Shown here in pieces: positions 1 through 8,115 of a stretch of DNA of 39,270 nt. Numbering within the stretch: position 1 is the first letter of the stretch; each line of letters starts with the position of its first letter. The notes beneath the pieces are model-generated. The model saw only the letters and a program-made list of their open reading frames with translations, was not told the DNA's origin and did not search any database. The translations under genes were made by a program, and so were the position numbers. The stretch is from Kiloniellaceae bacterium (GTDB lineage: Bacteria; Pseudomonadota; Alphaproteobacteria; Kiloniellales; Kiloniellaceae): NCBI GenBank assembly GCA_009377535.1, contig WHTV01000029.1:1-39270 (forward strand), in the 5' to 3' direction.

Positions 1-66
1 GGCGCGGCCGACCAGAAGGCCGGCCGTCTTGTCGTCGGGCAGGATGAGATCGGGGGAAAGGTCCAT
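1..66 (-). CDS. N-terminus of a truncated gene, possibly fumarylacetoacetate hydrolase family
   Basis: A leftward reading frame opens at an ATG (64-66) and runs off the left edge after 22 codons. A purine-rich GAGAAGAGAG stretch lies just upstream as a plausible ribosome binding site. The visible peptide includes LILPDDKTAGLLVGRA. The 'LP.D...G.LVGR' pattern resembles the N-terminus of fumarylacetoacetate hydrolase family proteins, but 22 residues are too few to assign a function. That it is coding is supported by the start codon, the RBS and the lack of stops; the family is a guess. Confidence 0.4.
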   Translation of the reverse strand, partial: MDLSPDLILPDDKTAGLLVGRA

Positions 67-157
67 CGGGCGTCTCTCTTCTCTCGGAGATTGCAAAAGC
101 CGGCCATCATAGGGGCTCGCCGCCGCGGTTCAAAGGCTCTGTCCCGTTTTCTCAGGC

Positions 158-264
158 TGTCATCCCGGCCAAGTGAGCGTCAGCGAACGCGAGCCGGGAT
201 CCATAGCAGAGGCAAGGCGCCCTGCTTCGAAAATGGATCCTCGCGTCGGGGCGCGAGGATGACA
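158..264. repeat. Interspersed inverted-repeat element (TGTCATCCC...ATGACA)
   Basis: The segment opens with TGTCATCCCGGC and closes with GCGAGGATGACA, so its ends are inverted repeats. Inside are two hairpins. ATCCCGGC pairs with GCCGGGAT around a loop containing GTGAGCGTCAGCGAACGCG, and ATCCTCGCG pairs with CGCGAGGAT around TCGGGG. Both inner edges carry GGATCC(A). Elements with TGTCATCCCGG ends are common between genes in many alphaproteobacteria (general knowledge). It lies in non-coding DNA between the left-edge gene and the small RNA candidate, and no protein is encoded. I see no second copy in the window. Confidence 0.65.
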
Positions 265-304
265 GGGGAGGGGAGGTAACACCCGTGCGACGCTCCACCC
301 GGGC

Positions 305-332
305 AAAAAAATAAGGCAAGCCGCAGCTTGCC
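305..332 (-). terminator. Intrinsic terminator of the leftward small RNA
   Basis: On the minus strand GGCAAGC, loop TGCG and GCTTGCC form a 7-bp GC-rich stem. It is followed directly by TTATTTTTTT (complement of 305-314). This is a textbook Rho-independent terminator for leftward transcription. No coding gene ends here, so it most likely ends the RNA that starts near 509. Confidence 0.75.
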
Positions 333-509
333 CTCGCCAGTTCCCTGTTCAGCTTTTATGGGCCCAATTTCGGGCTCTCTTGCTATTGGACGGCCCGAGG
401 CCGCCATGAGGCGTATCCACCCTAAACCTGGGCCGCGCTGCGCTCTTTCGGCGCAGTTCTCAGTGGCCGTATTGTTATCCCAAATGGAATGCCGCGTCAT
501 CCATTTTCT
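305..509 (-). ncRNA. Candidate small regulatory RNA, about 205 nt, family unknown
   Basis: A leftward transcript is bracketed by a strong promoter (-10 TATAAT at 516-521, predicted first base A at 509) and an intrinsic terminator (305-332). The RNA would fold into several local hairpins. AAATGG...CCATTT lies at 482-506, CTGCGC/GCGCAG with loop CGAAAGA at 438-456, CGGCC/GGCCG at 391-403, and the terminator stem comes last. A 122-codon frame crosses this strand (548-180), but it runs through the terminator and the repeat element and looks non-coding. The length fits 6S-type RNAs, yet I do not see the long interrupted rod of 6S RNA. No Rfam family was recognised by eye. Confidence 0.6.
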
Positions 510-515
510 AAGAAT

Positions 516-547
516 ATTATAAGAAAACCCCATGTTGCATTGCAACA
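516..547 (-). promoter_or_regulatory. Promoter of the small RNA with overlapping 15-bp palindrome
   Basis: Reading leftward, TTGCAA (540-545), an 18-bp spacer and a perfect TATAAT (516-521) form a housekeeping-sigma promoter. A perfect 7-1-7 palindrome, TGTTGCA-T-TGCAACA, occupies 533-547 and covers the whole -35 hexamer. That position is typical of a repressor operator. No divergent gene is close enough on the other side to explain the palindrome easily; the next rightward gene starts at 655. Confidence 0.6.
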
Positions 548-654
548 ATTGCGCAGACCGCCTACCTCGGGGCGAGGCCGGGGCCCCGGCACAATCCTGA
601 GTACAGGCGGCCGGCTTATTGCTTTTTTAAAGCAGCGGCGCCTAGCCTGACGCC

Positions 655-1113
655 ATGGATCTCGGCATCAGGCAGCGGCGCCTCGGCGCCACCCTTCTCG
701 TGACTTTCCTCCTGGCTGTCCCGGCAAGCCTGCCGGCGGTCGCGGGGGACGCTTACCTGACCCTCAACGAGTCCGACTGTGCCCGCCTTGCCCGGCACTA
801 TCCCGCCGACGACGTCACCTATCGCCCCGGACGCGACCTGCGCGGCAAACCGGTCGCCCCGGCCGACCTTGACGGCGGCAGCGGCCTGATCCTGCCGAAC
901 GCCGTCATCATCCCCATCGAGGTGGACCTCTTCGAGCGCTACGGCATCCCTGCCAACAGCGCCAATTTCTCCGGCGACATCTTCATCGGCGAGGTGGTCG
1001 TGGAGGTCGCCAGCGGGCGGGCCATCTTCAATGGCCAACCCCTGCGATCGGACGACGAAGCCGATCTCGCAGCGCTCTGCCAGCGGGTCCTGCGCGAAGG
1101 CGCCGGGCGCTAA
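655..1113 (+). CDS. Small exported hypothetical protein
   Basis: This encodes 152 residues. An N-terminal signal peptide has basic residues (RQRR), a hydrophobic stretch (TLLVTFLLAV) and a likely cleavage after PAVA near residue 31. The mature part of about 120 residues is predicted to be periplasmic. It contains repeated Val/Ile-rich strands (LILPNAVIIPIEVDLF, GDIFIGEVVVEVASGRAIFNGQ) and two cysteines, one near each end of the mature protein. It has no motif I recognise. It sits upstream of proS in the same direction with a 153-base gap. The ATG at 655 has only a weak ribosome binding site, but codon usage and the signal peptide argue it is real. Confidence 0.65.
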   Translation: MDLGIRQRRLGATLLVTFLLAVPASLPAVAGDAYLTLNESDCARLARHYPADDVTYRPGRDLRGKPVAPADLDGGSGLILPNAVIIPIEVDLFERYGIPANSANFSGDIFIGEVVVEVASGRAIFNGQPLRSDDEADLAALCQRVLREGAGR

Positions 1114-1266
1114 GCTCTTCCCGGCCGACGTGGACAGGCCCGGGGGGCTCCCCTATACAACAACGCTGCGTCGATCCGTCAGGCCTTGCGGAAGGCCGGA
1201 TTCCCGGTCATTTTCGCGACCGGGGCGGGCTGGCCCGCCGGCGATGTCCAACTACATGAGTTTTCC

Positions 1267-2595
1267 ATGCGCCTTTCGCAGTATTTCATGCCGACCCTGA
1301 AGGAAACGCCGAAGGAGGCGGAGATCGTCTCCCACCGGCTCATGCTGCGCGCCGGAATGGTCCGCCAGGCCAGCGCCGGGATCTACTCCTGGCTGCCGCT
1401 CGGCTACCGGGTGCTGCGCAAGATCGAGCAGATCGTGCGCGAGGAGCAGGACGCCGCCGGCTATCAGGAAGTGCTGATGCCGACGATCCAGTCGGCCGAC
1501 CTCTGGAAGCAGTCCGGGCGCTACGACGACTACGGCAAGGAGATGCTGCGCATCAAGGACCGCCACGAGCGCGAAATGCTCTACGGGCCGACCAACGAGG
1601 AACTGATCACCGAGATCTTCCGCAACGGCGCCAAGAGCTACCGCGACCTGCCGAAGGGGCTCTACCACATCCAGTGGAAGTTCCGCGACGAGGTGCGGCC
1701 GCGCTTCGGCGTCATGCGGGGCCGTGAGTTCCTCATGAAGGACGCCTATTCCTTCGACCTCGACTTCGAGGCCGGGCGGCGCGCCTACCAGAAGCAGTTC
1801 GTCGCCTACCTGCGCACCTTCGCGCGCCTCGGCCTGAAGGCCATCCCCATGGAGGCCGACACCGGCCCGATCGGCGGCAACCTGAGCCATGAGTTCATCG
1901 TGCTCGCCGAGACCGGCGAGTCCGAGGTGTTCTGCGACCGCAATTTCCTGGAGCACGACGTGCTGGGCACGGCGATCGACTACGGCGACAGCGCCAGCGT
2001 CGAGAACGTGGTGAACTACTTCACCAGCCTCTACGCCCGCACCGACGAGAAGCACGATCAGGCGGCCTTCGAGAAGGCGGTGCCGGCGCAGCGACGCTAT
2101 ACCGGGCGCGGCATCGAGGTCGGCCACATCTTCTTCTTCGGCACCAAGTACTCCGAGCCCCTGGGTGCCCTGGTCACCACGCCGGACGATGACGCCGTGC
2201 CGGTGCAGATGGGCTCCTACGGCATCGGCGTGTCCCGCCTGGTCGGCGGCATCATCGAGGCCTGCCACGACGACCACGGCATCGTCTGGCCGGAGGCGGT
2301 GGCGCCCTACAAGGTCGGCCTGGTCAACCTGCGTGCCGCCGATGCGGACTGCACGGCGGCCTGCGACAAGCTCTACGGGCAGTTGGCGCAAGCCGGCGTC
2401 GAGGTGCTCTACGACGACCGCGACGAGTCGGCCGGTGCCAAGTTCGCCGCCATGGACCTGATCGGGCTGCCCTGGCAGCTGGTGGTCGGCCCGCGCGGCC
2501 TGGAGAATGGCGTGGTCGAGCTGAAGCGCCGCGGCGGCGACACAGAACGCGCGGAGCTGTCGCCCGAGGCCGCCCTCGCCAGGCTGGCCGGCTGA
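1267..2595 (+). CDS. proS: Prolyl-tRNA synthetase (short, type without editing insertion)
   Basis: ProS charges tRNA-Pro with proline in the cytoplasm using ATP. The 442-residue product begins [15 protein letters not shown], which matches the usual start of this family; an upstream in-frame ATG (1186) would add an unlikely 27-residue tail. Class II motif 2 ([25 protein letters not shown] region) and motif 3 ([14 protein letters not shown]) are intact, and a C-terminal anticodon-binding domain follows. At about 440 residues it lacks the roughly 180-residue editing insertion of the E. coli enzyme, as is normal in alphaproteobacteria. It is followed after 10 bases by lolC, a common alphaproteobacterial arrangement. 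Confidence 0.97.
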   Translation: MRLSQYFMPTLKETPKEAEIVSHRLMLRAGMVRQASAGIYSWLPLGYRVLRKIEQIVREEQDAAGYQEVLMPTIQSADLWKQSGRYDDYGKEMLRIKDRHEREMLYGPTNEELITEIFRNGAKSYRDLPKGLYHIQWKFRDEVRPRFGVMRGREFLMKDAYSFDLDFEAGRRAYQKQFVAYLRTFARLGLKAIPMEADTGPIGGNLSHEFIVLAETGESEVFCDRNFLEHDVLGTAIDYGDSASVENVVNYFTSLYARTDEKHDQAAFEKAVPAQRRYTGRGIEVGHIFFFGTKYSEPLGALVTTPDDDAVPVQMGSYGIGVSRLVGGIIEACHDDHGIVWPEAVAPYKVGLVNLRAADADCTAACDKLYGQLAQAGVEVLYDDRDESAGAKFAAMDLIGLPWQLVVGPRGLENGVVELKRRGGDTERAELSPEAALARLAG

Positions 2596-2605
2596 GGCGC
2601 GCAGG

Positions 2606-3845
2606 ATGATCTTCAACGCTTTCGAGCGCCTGGTCGCCTCGCGCTATCTGCGCGCCCGCCGCGAAGAAGGCTTCGTCTCCGTGATCGCCGTGTTCTCCTT
2701 CCTCGGCATCATGCTCGGCGTCGCCGTGCTGATCATCGTCATGGCGGTGATGAACGGCTTCCGGCAGGAACTGCTGTCCCGCATCCTCGGCGTCAACGGC
2801 CACCTGACGATCTTTTCCGATGGGCCGGCGATCGAGAATTTCGACGACCTTGCCACCCGGCTGATGGCAGTCGACGGCGTCGTCTCCGTCACCCCCCAGA
2901 TCCAGGGCCAGGTGATGATCACCACCGGCAACTCCGCCACTGGCGCCCTGGTGCGCGGCATGCGCAGCGACGATATCGAGGCGCGGCAGATCATTGCCAG
3001 CAACATCGTCGCGGGCAGCCTCGACGATTTCGGCGTCGACGACGCCATCCTGATCGGCGCCCGGCTGGCCCGGCAGCTGGGCGTCAGCGCCGGCGGCGAC
3101 GTCACCCTGGTCTCGCCCTCCGGCACCACCACGGTGATGGGCACCGTGCCGCGCATGAAGACCTACCGCATCGCCGGCCTCTTCGAGGTCGGCATGTACG
3201 AGTACGACAACGGCTTCATCTACATGCCGCTGGACGCCGCCCAGCGATTCTTCCGTCTTCCCGACTCGGTGAACGCCGTCGAGATCTTCGTCGGCGATCC
3301 CGACCGCACGACCGCGGCACACCGCGGCCTTCAGGGCGCCCTGGGGCCAGGCTACCGGACGGTCGATTGGCAGCGCTCCAACGCCGCCTTCTTCGGCGCC
3401 ATCCAGACCGAGCGCAACGTGATGTTCATGATCCTCTCGCTGATCATCGTGGTGGCCGCCTTCAACGTGCTGTCGGGCCAGACCATGCTGGTGAAGGACA
3501 AGGGCAGGGACATCGCCATCCTGCGCACCATGGGCGCGACCCGCGGCACGGTCATGCGCATCTTCTTCCTCAGCGGCGCCAGCATCGGCGTGGTGGGCAC
3601 CGCCTTCGGCTTCGCCCTCGGCCTCGCCTTCGCCGAGAACATCGAATACATCCGCCAGGCCCTGCAGAACATGACCGGGACCCAGCTGTTCCAGGCGGAG
3701 ATCTACTTCCTCTCCCGCCTGCCGGCCGTGGTCGACCCGCGGGAGGTGGTAATCGTCGTCGGCCTCGCCCTCATCCTCTCCTTCCTGGCGCCGCTCTATC
3801 CGGCCTGGCGCGCCGCCCGCCTCGATCCGGTGGAGGCCCTGCGCT

Positions 3846-3853
<8 letters not shown>
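2606..3853 (+). CDS. lolC: Lipoprotein-releasing ABC transporter permease (LolC/LolE family)
   Basis: This inner-membrane permease of the Lol system extracts outer-membrane lipoproteins and hands them to LolA. The 415-residue protein has the family N-terminus ([18 protein letters not shown]). One membrane segment lies near residues 25-50, a large periplasmic domain follows, and three membrane segments lie near 270-295, 315-345 and 378-402 in the FtsX-like domain. It ends [17 protein letters not shown], typical of the family. GCAGG precedes the ATG, and the last 8 bases overlap lolD. Only one permease gene is present, so the transporter may use a homodimer (the LolF arrangement) unless a second gene lies elsewhere. 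Confidence 0.94.
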
Positions 3854-4562
<709 letters not shown>

Positions 4563-4660
4563 AGGGAGCGCGAGCCGCGGCCCTTCCGGCTTTATTGCAC
4601 AGAGATTGGAATCATAGTTCGTCGCCGCTGCGCCCTCTCATCTGCATGGCAGAAGGGATT

Positions 4661-4906
4661 CTAAGAGCCTTTAACTGGCGGTCGCGGAGCCAGCTGTCCT
4701 TTGTCCGGATCCAAGTCTGGGTACTGCTGGACAATCCGCATCACAAGATCAAACGCCAATAGGGACATCGCCGCAGCCACCGTCTTCCTGATTTCCTTGC
4801 GTTCTCCCTCGTCAACGATTTCGCCGGTCAGGGAAGTGATTTCGTCAAACTGGGGCGTCATCGCTTCTATGCTGGAAAGAAGTCGGACTGCTGTCGTTCG
4901 CTCCAT
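4661..4906 (-). CDS. Small hypothetical protein
   Basis: This 81-residue leftward frame starts MERTTAVRLLSSIEAM, with GAGG about 10 bases ahead of the ATG. It looks helical and amphipathic, and has a hydrophobic stretch near residues 45-60 (AAAMSLLAFDLVMRIV), which is too polar to be a sure membrane segment. I recognise no family. It lies 101 bases downstream of the SpoU methyltransferase on the same strand and may share its transcript. Its base composition is less GC-rich than the neighbouring core genes, as in the rest of the 4563-5940 stretch. It could be spurious, but the residue pattern favours a real gene. Confidence 0.5.
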   Translation of the reverse strand: MERTTAVRLLSSIEAMTPQFDEITSLTGEIVDEGERKEIRKTVAAAMSLLAFDLVMRIVQQYPDLDPDKGQLAPRPPVKGS

Positions 4907-5007
4907 TCCGGGGCCTCGTGTTTCGATCTTATACAGTGATAGTTGGAGCAGCAGATTCAGCGCTGAAATGTTGCACCCAAGCGGGAGATCGGACTATCTG
5001 CTATGCA

Positions 5008-5652
5008 TCAGGCACTTGTTCTTGGGTGATCGCCGGACGGCCCTTTTCGACGCTTTCCGGCGCGCTTGTACTTGCTCTGGTACTCGCGTCGCTGCTTGGT
5101 GATCTCATAGAGAACGATGCCCGACGTCGTCCCCAGGTTCAGGCTTTCGATCATTCCGAACATGGGGATGCTGACACACATCTCGCTATGCTCGACGGCC
5201 AGGTTACTTACTCCCCTGGATTCATTCCCGAACCATACAGCCAGCCTGGTGTAGACGGAGTAGTCGGCTTCGTGCAGGACCACGTTTCTCCGCCCCTTGA
5301 TGTGCGGCGACGTGACGATCGATACAAAGCGATTCCTGTTCAGGTGTGCCAAGCATTCTTCTGAACTATCAAACCGCTTTACGAAGCTCCATTTTATGGC
5401 CGAGACGGAGGTTTTTGTCAGGGACCTTCTTTCCCGCATACCCTGCCAGTCGTCGGGGAGGGCGCGCCGGGGATCGACGATGTAGGTCTTCTCGACACCC
5501 AGCGCATTGACGTTGCGGATCACCGTGCCGATGTTCCTGATGTCGGTCGGATCTTCCAAAACGGCTATCAGGTTCTTGCACCGGAAAGGCTTGACCTCGT
5601 CAGCGCGTTGACGTGCGGCGCTCTTTCTTGCTGCTGTTTCGTCTGTTTCCAC
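5008..5652 (-). CDS. SpoU/TrmH-family RNA 2'-O-methyltransferase
   Basis: The predicted reaction is transfer of a methyl group from S-adenosylmethionine to a ribose 2'-OH in tRNA or rRNA. The three SPOUT motifs are visible: motif 1 DPTDIRNIGTVIRNVNALGV, motif 2 VWFGNESRGVS and motif 3 IPMFGMIESLNLGTTSGI. Together they form the knotted cofactor site. The product ends in a basic tail (KYKRAGKRRKG) suited to RNA binding. The frame is open from an ATG at 5811, but those extra 53 residues resemble no family member and lack an RBS. I therefore prefer the GTG at 5652, which has AAGAG upstream and gives 214 residues. The target RNA cannot be read from sequence; TrmH-like tRNA Gm18 activity is one possibility. 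Confidence 0.85.
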   Translation of the reverse strand: METDETAARKSAARQRADEVKPFRCKNLIAVLEDPTDIRNIGTVIRNVNALGVEKTYIVDPRRALPDDWQGMRERRSLTKTSVSAIKWSFVKRFDSSEECLAHLNRNRFVSIVTSPHIKGRRNVVLHEADYSVYTRLAVWFGNESRGVSNLAVEHSEMCVSIPMFGMIESLNLGTTSGIVLYEITKQRREYQSKYKRAGKRRKGPSGDHPRTSA

Positions 5653-5890
5653 GGCGAAATCACTCTTGCGTGTAACCGTCAGGCAGCTTGTAAAATCGCC
5701 GCAGAAAGTTGCTGTGTCGAGAAGAAAAGAAACGTGTGGTTGCTCAGGGCCGCCCAAGCGCTGAGACGCAGGCGCATTGGCGAATACCTCCTGCGCAATC
5801 GAAGCGCGCATGGATCGCGAACCACCAGCACTGTCCGTTAGTGACTACGTTCCTACAACCTATTAACCAGTCCTTAACTGCCCAGCAACT

Positions 5891-5896
5891 TATACT
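5891..5896 (+). promoter_or_regulatory. Possible -10 element for the MHYT histidine kinase gene
   Basis: TATACT lies 45 bases ahead of the kinase ATG in a locally AT-richer stretch that separates two divergent genes. No convincing -35 hexamer sits 16-18 bases upstream, so the promoter is weak or needs an activator. This is a tentative call. Confidence 0.3.
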
Positions 5897-5940
5897 TGCG
5901 GATTGGGGGCGTGCGTCGAAGATAGAGAGCGGACTGCCGG

Positions 5941-7542
5941 ATGATCCAAATCGTCGACTGCATCGTCGACTGGCATGATTCCTGGCTCGTGGTCGTGGCC
6001 GGCCTCGTGTGCCTGCTGGCAAGCTATACCTCGTTCAGCTTGTTGCGCCACGCCAAGACCGAAGAGTTCTGGCAGAGGAGCTTCTGGCTGGCCGCCGCTG
6101 CCGTGACAATGGGGAGCGGCGTATGGGCCACCCATTTCGTCGCCATGCTTGCCTACAAGGCGCCGTGGCCGATCGGATACGACGTTCCCTTGACGGCGCT
6201 CTCAGCCGTGATTGCCATCGGCATCTCCGGCGTGGGCCTGTGGCTGGCGCTGAACGGCATCTACGCTCTGGGAGGGGCGATCGCCGGAGCGGCCATCGCA
6301 TCGATGCACTACACCGGCATGGTGGCACTCGAAGGCGCCTTCCAGATCGACTGGGACGGGGGCTACGTCGTCGCATCGGTGGCAATCGGTGTCGCGCTCT
6401 CGACCCTGGCCTTTCACCTGCTGCCACGCGCCCGGGGAGCCAGAGACCGCGCCCTGGTCGTGGTCCTCTTCGCGCTAGCGATCTGCGGCCTCCACTTTAC
6501 AGCCATGGCGGCAGCGACGCTGTCGTTCGATCCCCTGGGCAGCCCTGCCGGCGCATCGTCGCTGGAGCGCCAGTCGATGGCGGTTGCCGTTGCGGCCGTG
6601 GCCGCCTTGCTGCTGGGCGCGCTTGAGGCCGAGCGGCTTCGGCGCCACGTCACCAAGATGGAAGCTACGCAGCGCGCGCTCCAGGTAACAACCAACAACC
6701 TCAGCATGGCACTGGAGGCTGCGGCCGCATCGAGCCAGGCCAAGTCCCAGTTCTTGGCGACGATGAGTCACGAGCTGCGCACGCCCCTCAACGCAATCCT
6801 CGGGTTTTCGGAGCTCATGAAGATCGAGTCTTTCGGGCCGATAGGAAACACGCGCTATGCCGAGTACGTCGCAGACATTCACGATAGCGGCACCCATCTT
6901 CTCAGTCTGATCAATGACGTGCTTGACTTCTCCAAGGCGGAGGCAGGGCATCTCGAACTGCACGAAGAGGTGCTGGACGTGCAGGATATCCTGGCCGAGA
7001 GCGTGCGCCTGGTGAGCCCGGGGGCAAGGGAGGCGGGGATCGAGATTGCCATGGCCCTGCCGACCGTCGCTCCGTCCGTGCTGGCCGACCGTCGCCGCCT
7101 CAAGCAGATCGCGCTCAATCTGCTATCGAACGCCCTGAAGTTCACACCGACGGGCGGCAAGGTGAGCGTGCGGCTGTCGTTCACGAATGGGGGCGTCGAA
7201 ATCGTTTTCACCGATAGCGGTATCGGCATGACTGCGGATCAGATCGAAGTCGCCCTGGAAGCGTTCGGCCAGGTCGACAACCAGCTGAACCGCAAGCACG
7301 AAGGAACGGGGCTGGGCCTGCCGCTGTGCCATCGCTTCGCCGAGTTGCATGGCGGCAGCCTGTCGATCGAGAGCACGCCGTGCAAAGGCACATCGATTAC
7401 CGTTCGCCTTCCGGCCAAGCGTGTCCTCCAAAGCGGGCGGCGCGATATCCCGCGGCTCAACCTGGTGCCAGGCGCGGTTCTTCCGATTGCCTTCGCCGAC
7501 TTCCCGCAGTCGTCCCATCGCACCCTTTCGAGCCGTCGCTAA
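5941..7542 (+). CDS. MHYT-domain sensor histidine kinase
   Basis: This is a membrane sensor kinase that should autophosphorylate on His277 and pass phosphate to a response regulator. Residues 1-200 form the seven-helix MHYT sensor with its three motif copies: ATHFVAML (63-70), SMHYTGM (121-127) and GLHFTAM (183-189). These have been proposed to bind a metal such as copper and sense a diatomic gas (family knowledge, not shown here). After a helical linker comes the HisKA domain (FLATMSHELRTPLNAILGFS, 271-290). The ATPase domain follows with N-box NLLSNALKF (393-401), DSGIGM (425-430) and GTGLGL (455-460). No PAS or receiver domain is present and no response regulator gene is adjacent, so it is an orphan kinase. 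It ends overlapping the convergent VOC gene by 4 bases. Confidence 0.93.
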   Translation: MIQIVDCIVDWHDSWLVVVAGLVCLLASYTSFSLLRHAKTEEFWQRSFWLAAAAVTMGSGVWATHFVAMLAYKAPWPIGYDVPLTALSAVIAIGISGVGLWLALNGIYALGGAIAGAAIASMHYTGMVALEGAFQIDWDGGYVVASVAIGVALSTLAFHLLPRARGARDRALVVVLFALAICGLHFTAMAAATLSFDPLGSPAGASSLERQSMAVAVAAVAALLLGALEAERLRRHVTKMEATQRALQVTTNNLSMALEAAAASSQAKSQFLATMSHELRTPLNAILGFSELMKIESFGPIGNTRYAEYVADIHDSGTHLLSLINDVLDFSKAEAGHLELHEEVLDVQDILAESVRLVSPGAREAGIEIAMALPTVAPSVLADRRRLKQIALNLLSNALKFTPTGGKVSVRLSFTNGGVEIVFTDSGIGMTADQIEVALEAFGQVDNQLNRKHEGTGLGLPLCHRFAELHGGSLSIESTPCKGTSITVRLPAKRVLQSGRRDIPRLNLVPGAVLPIAFADFPQSSHRTLSSRR

Positions 7543-7916
7543 AGCGGGTTGCTTACCTCAACAAGGTTGCCATCCGGATCCTTGAAATAGACGGAGAGGA
7601 TCTTCCCGGTCGCTCCGGCGCGCTCGCCCGGGCCGTCGACGATCTCTATTCCCTGGTGCTTGAGATGCAGGATGACCGCATCCATCGGGGTATCGGTAAG
7701 CAAGCAGAAATTTCCACTGCCCGGGGCGGTCTCGCGGGCGGTGCTGGGAGCTGCGCCAGCATCCTGAAGGCTGATCTTGTTGGCGCCGAAATGCAGCGAC
7801 CACTTGCCAGGCCGTTCCTCCCGCGACTCCATATTCAGCACACGCTCGTAGAAGCGGCGAGTGGCGGCAACGTCGTTGACGCAGAGCACGATATGGTCGA
7901 GCGCAAGCACCTTCAT
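7539..7916 (-). CDS. VOC-family (glyoxalase/dioxygenase fold) protein
   Basis: The 125-residue protein shows the vicinal oxygen chelate fold. It starts KVLALDHIVLCVNDVAATRRFYERVL with the usual metal-ligand His (residue 8) and ends with YFKDPDGNLVEVSNPL, which supplies the usual metal-ligand Glu. Members include glyoxalases, ring-cleaving dioxygenases and fosfomycin or bleomycin resistance proteins; the substrate cannot be told from sequence. It is leftward and convergent with the histidine kinase, and their stop codons overlap. A 199-base gap without recognisable signals separates its start from dnaE. Confidence 0.88.
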   Translation of the reverse strand: MKVLALDHIVLCVNDVAATRRFYERVLNMESREERPGKWSLHFGANKISLQDAGAAPSTARETAPGSGNFCLLTDTPMDAVILHLKHQGIEIVDGPGERAGATGKILSVYFKDPDGNLVEVSNPL

Positions 7917-8115
7917 GCCGTCACTTTATCCATTCCGAGGCCAGTCGCTGTATCCGTGACTCGCTTCCGGCCAATCAGTGTGGCACCCATTCCACCCGAT
8001 CTGCGCCGCCGCGCCAAGCCTGGGCGAGGCGGGAGCGACTTACCCCCAGGAACCGGCAGCTATGCACAGGTCATCAGCCGTGACACGAATCGCCGCCTGA
8101 GGGCAGAATACGCTC

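Noticed and set aside
180..548. 122-codon leftward ORF in the left intergenic region
   Set aside because: It runs through an intrinsic terminator and half of the inverted-repeat element and has no family-like sequence. The promoter and hairpins fit a non-coding RNA better.
577..590. 14-bp palindrome GCCGGGGCCCCGGC
   Set aside because: A pure GC palindrome of this length is unremarkable in such GC-rich DNA, and no promoter or T-run adjoins it.
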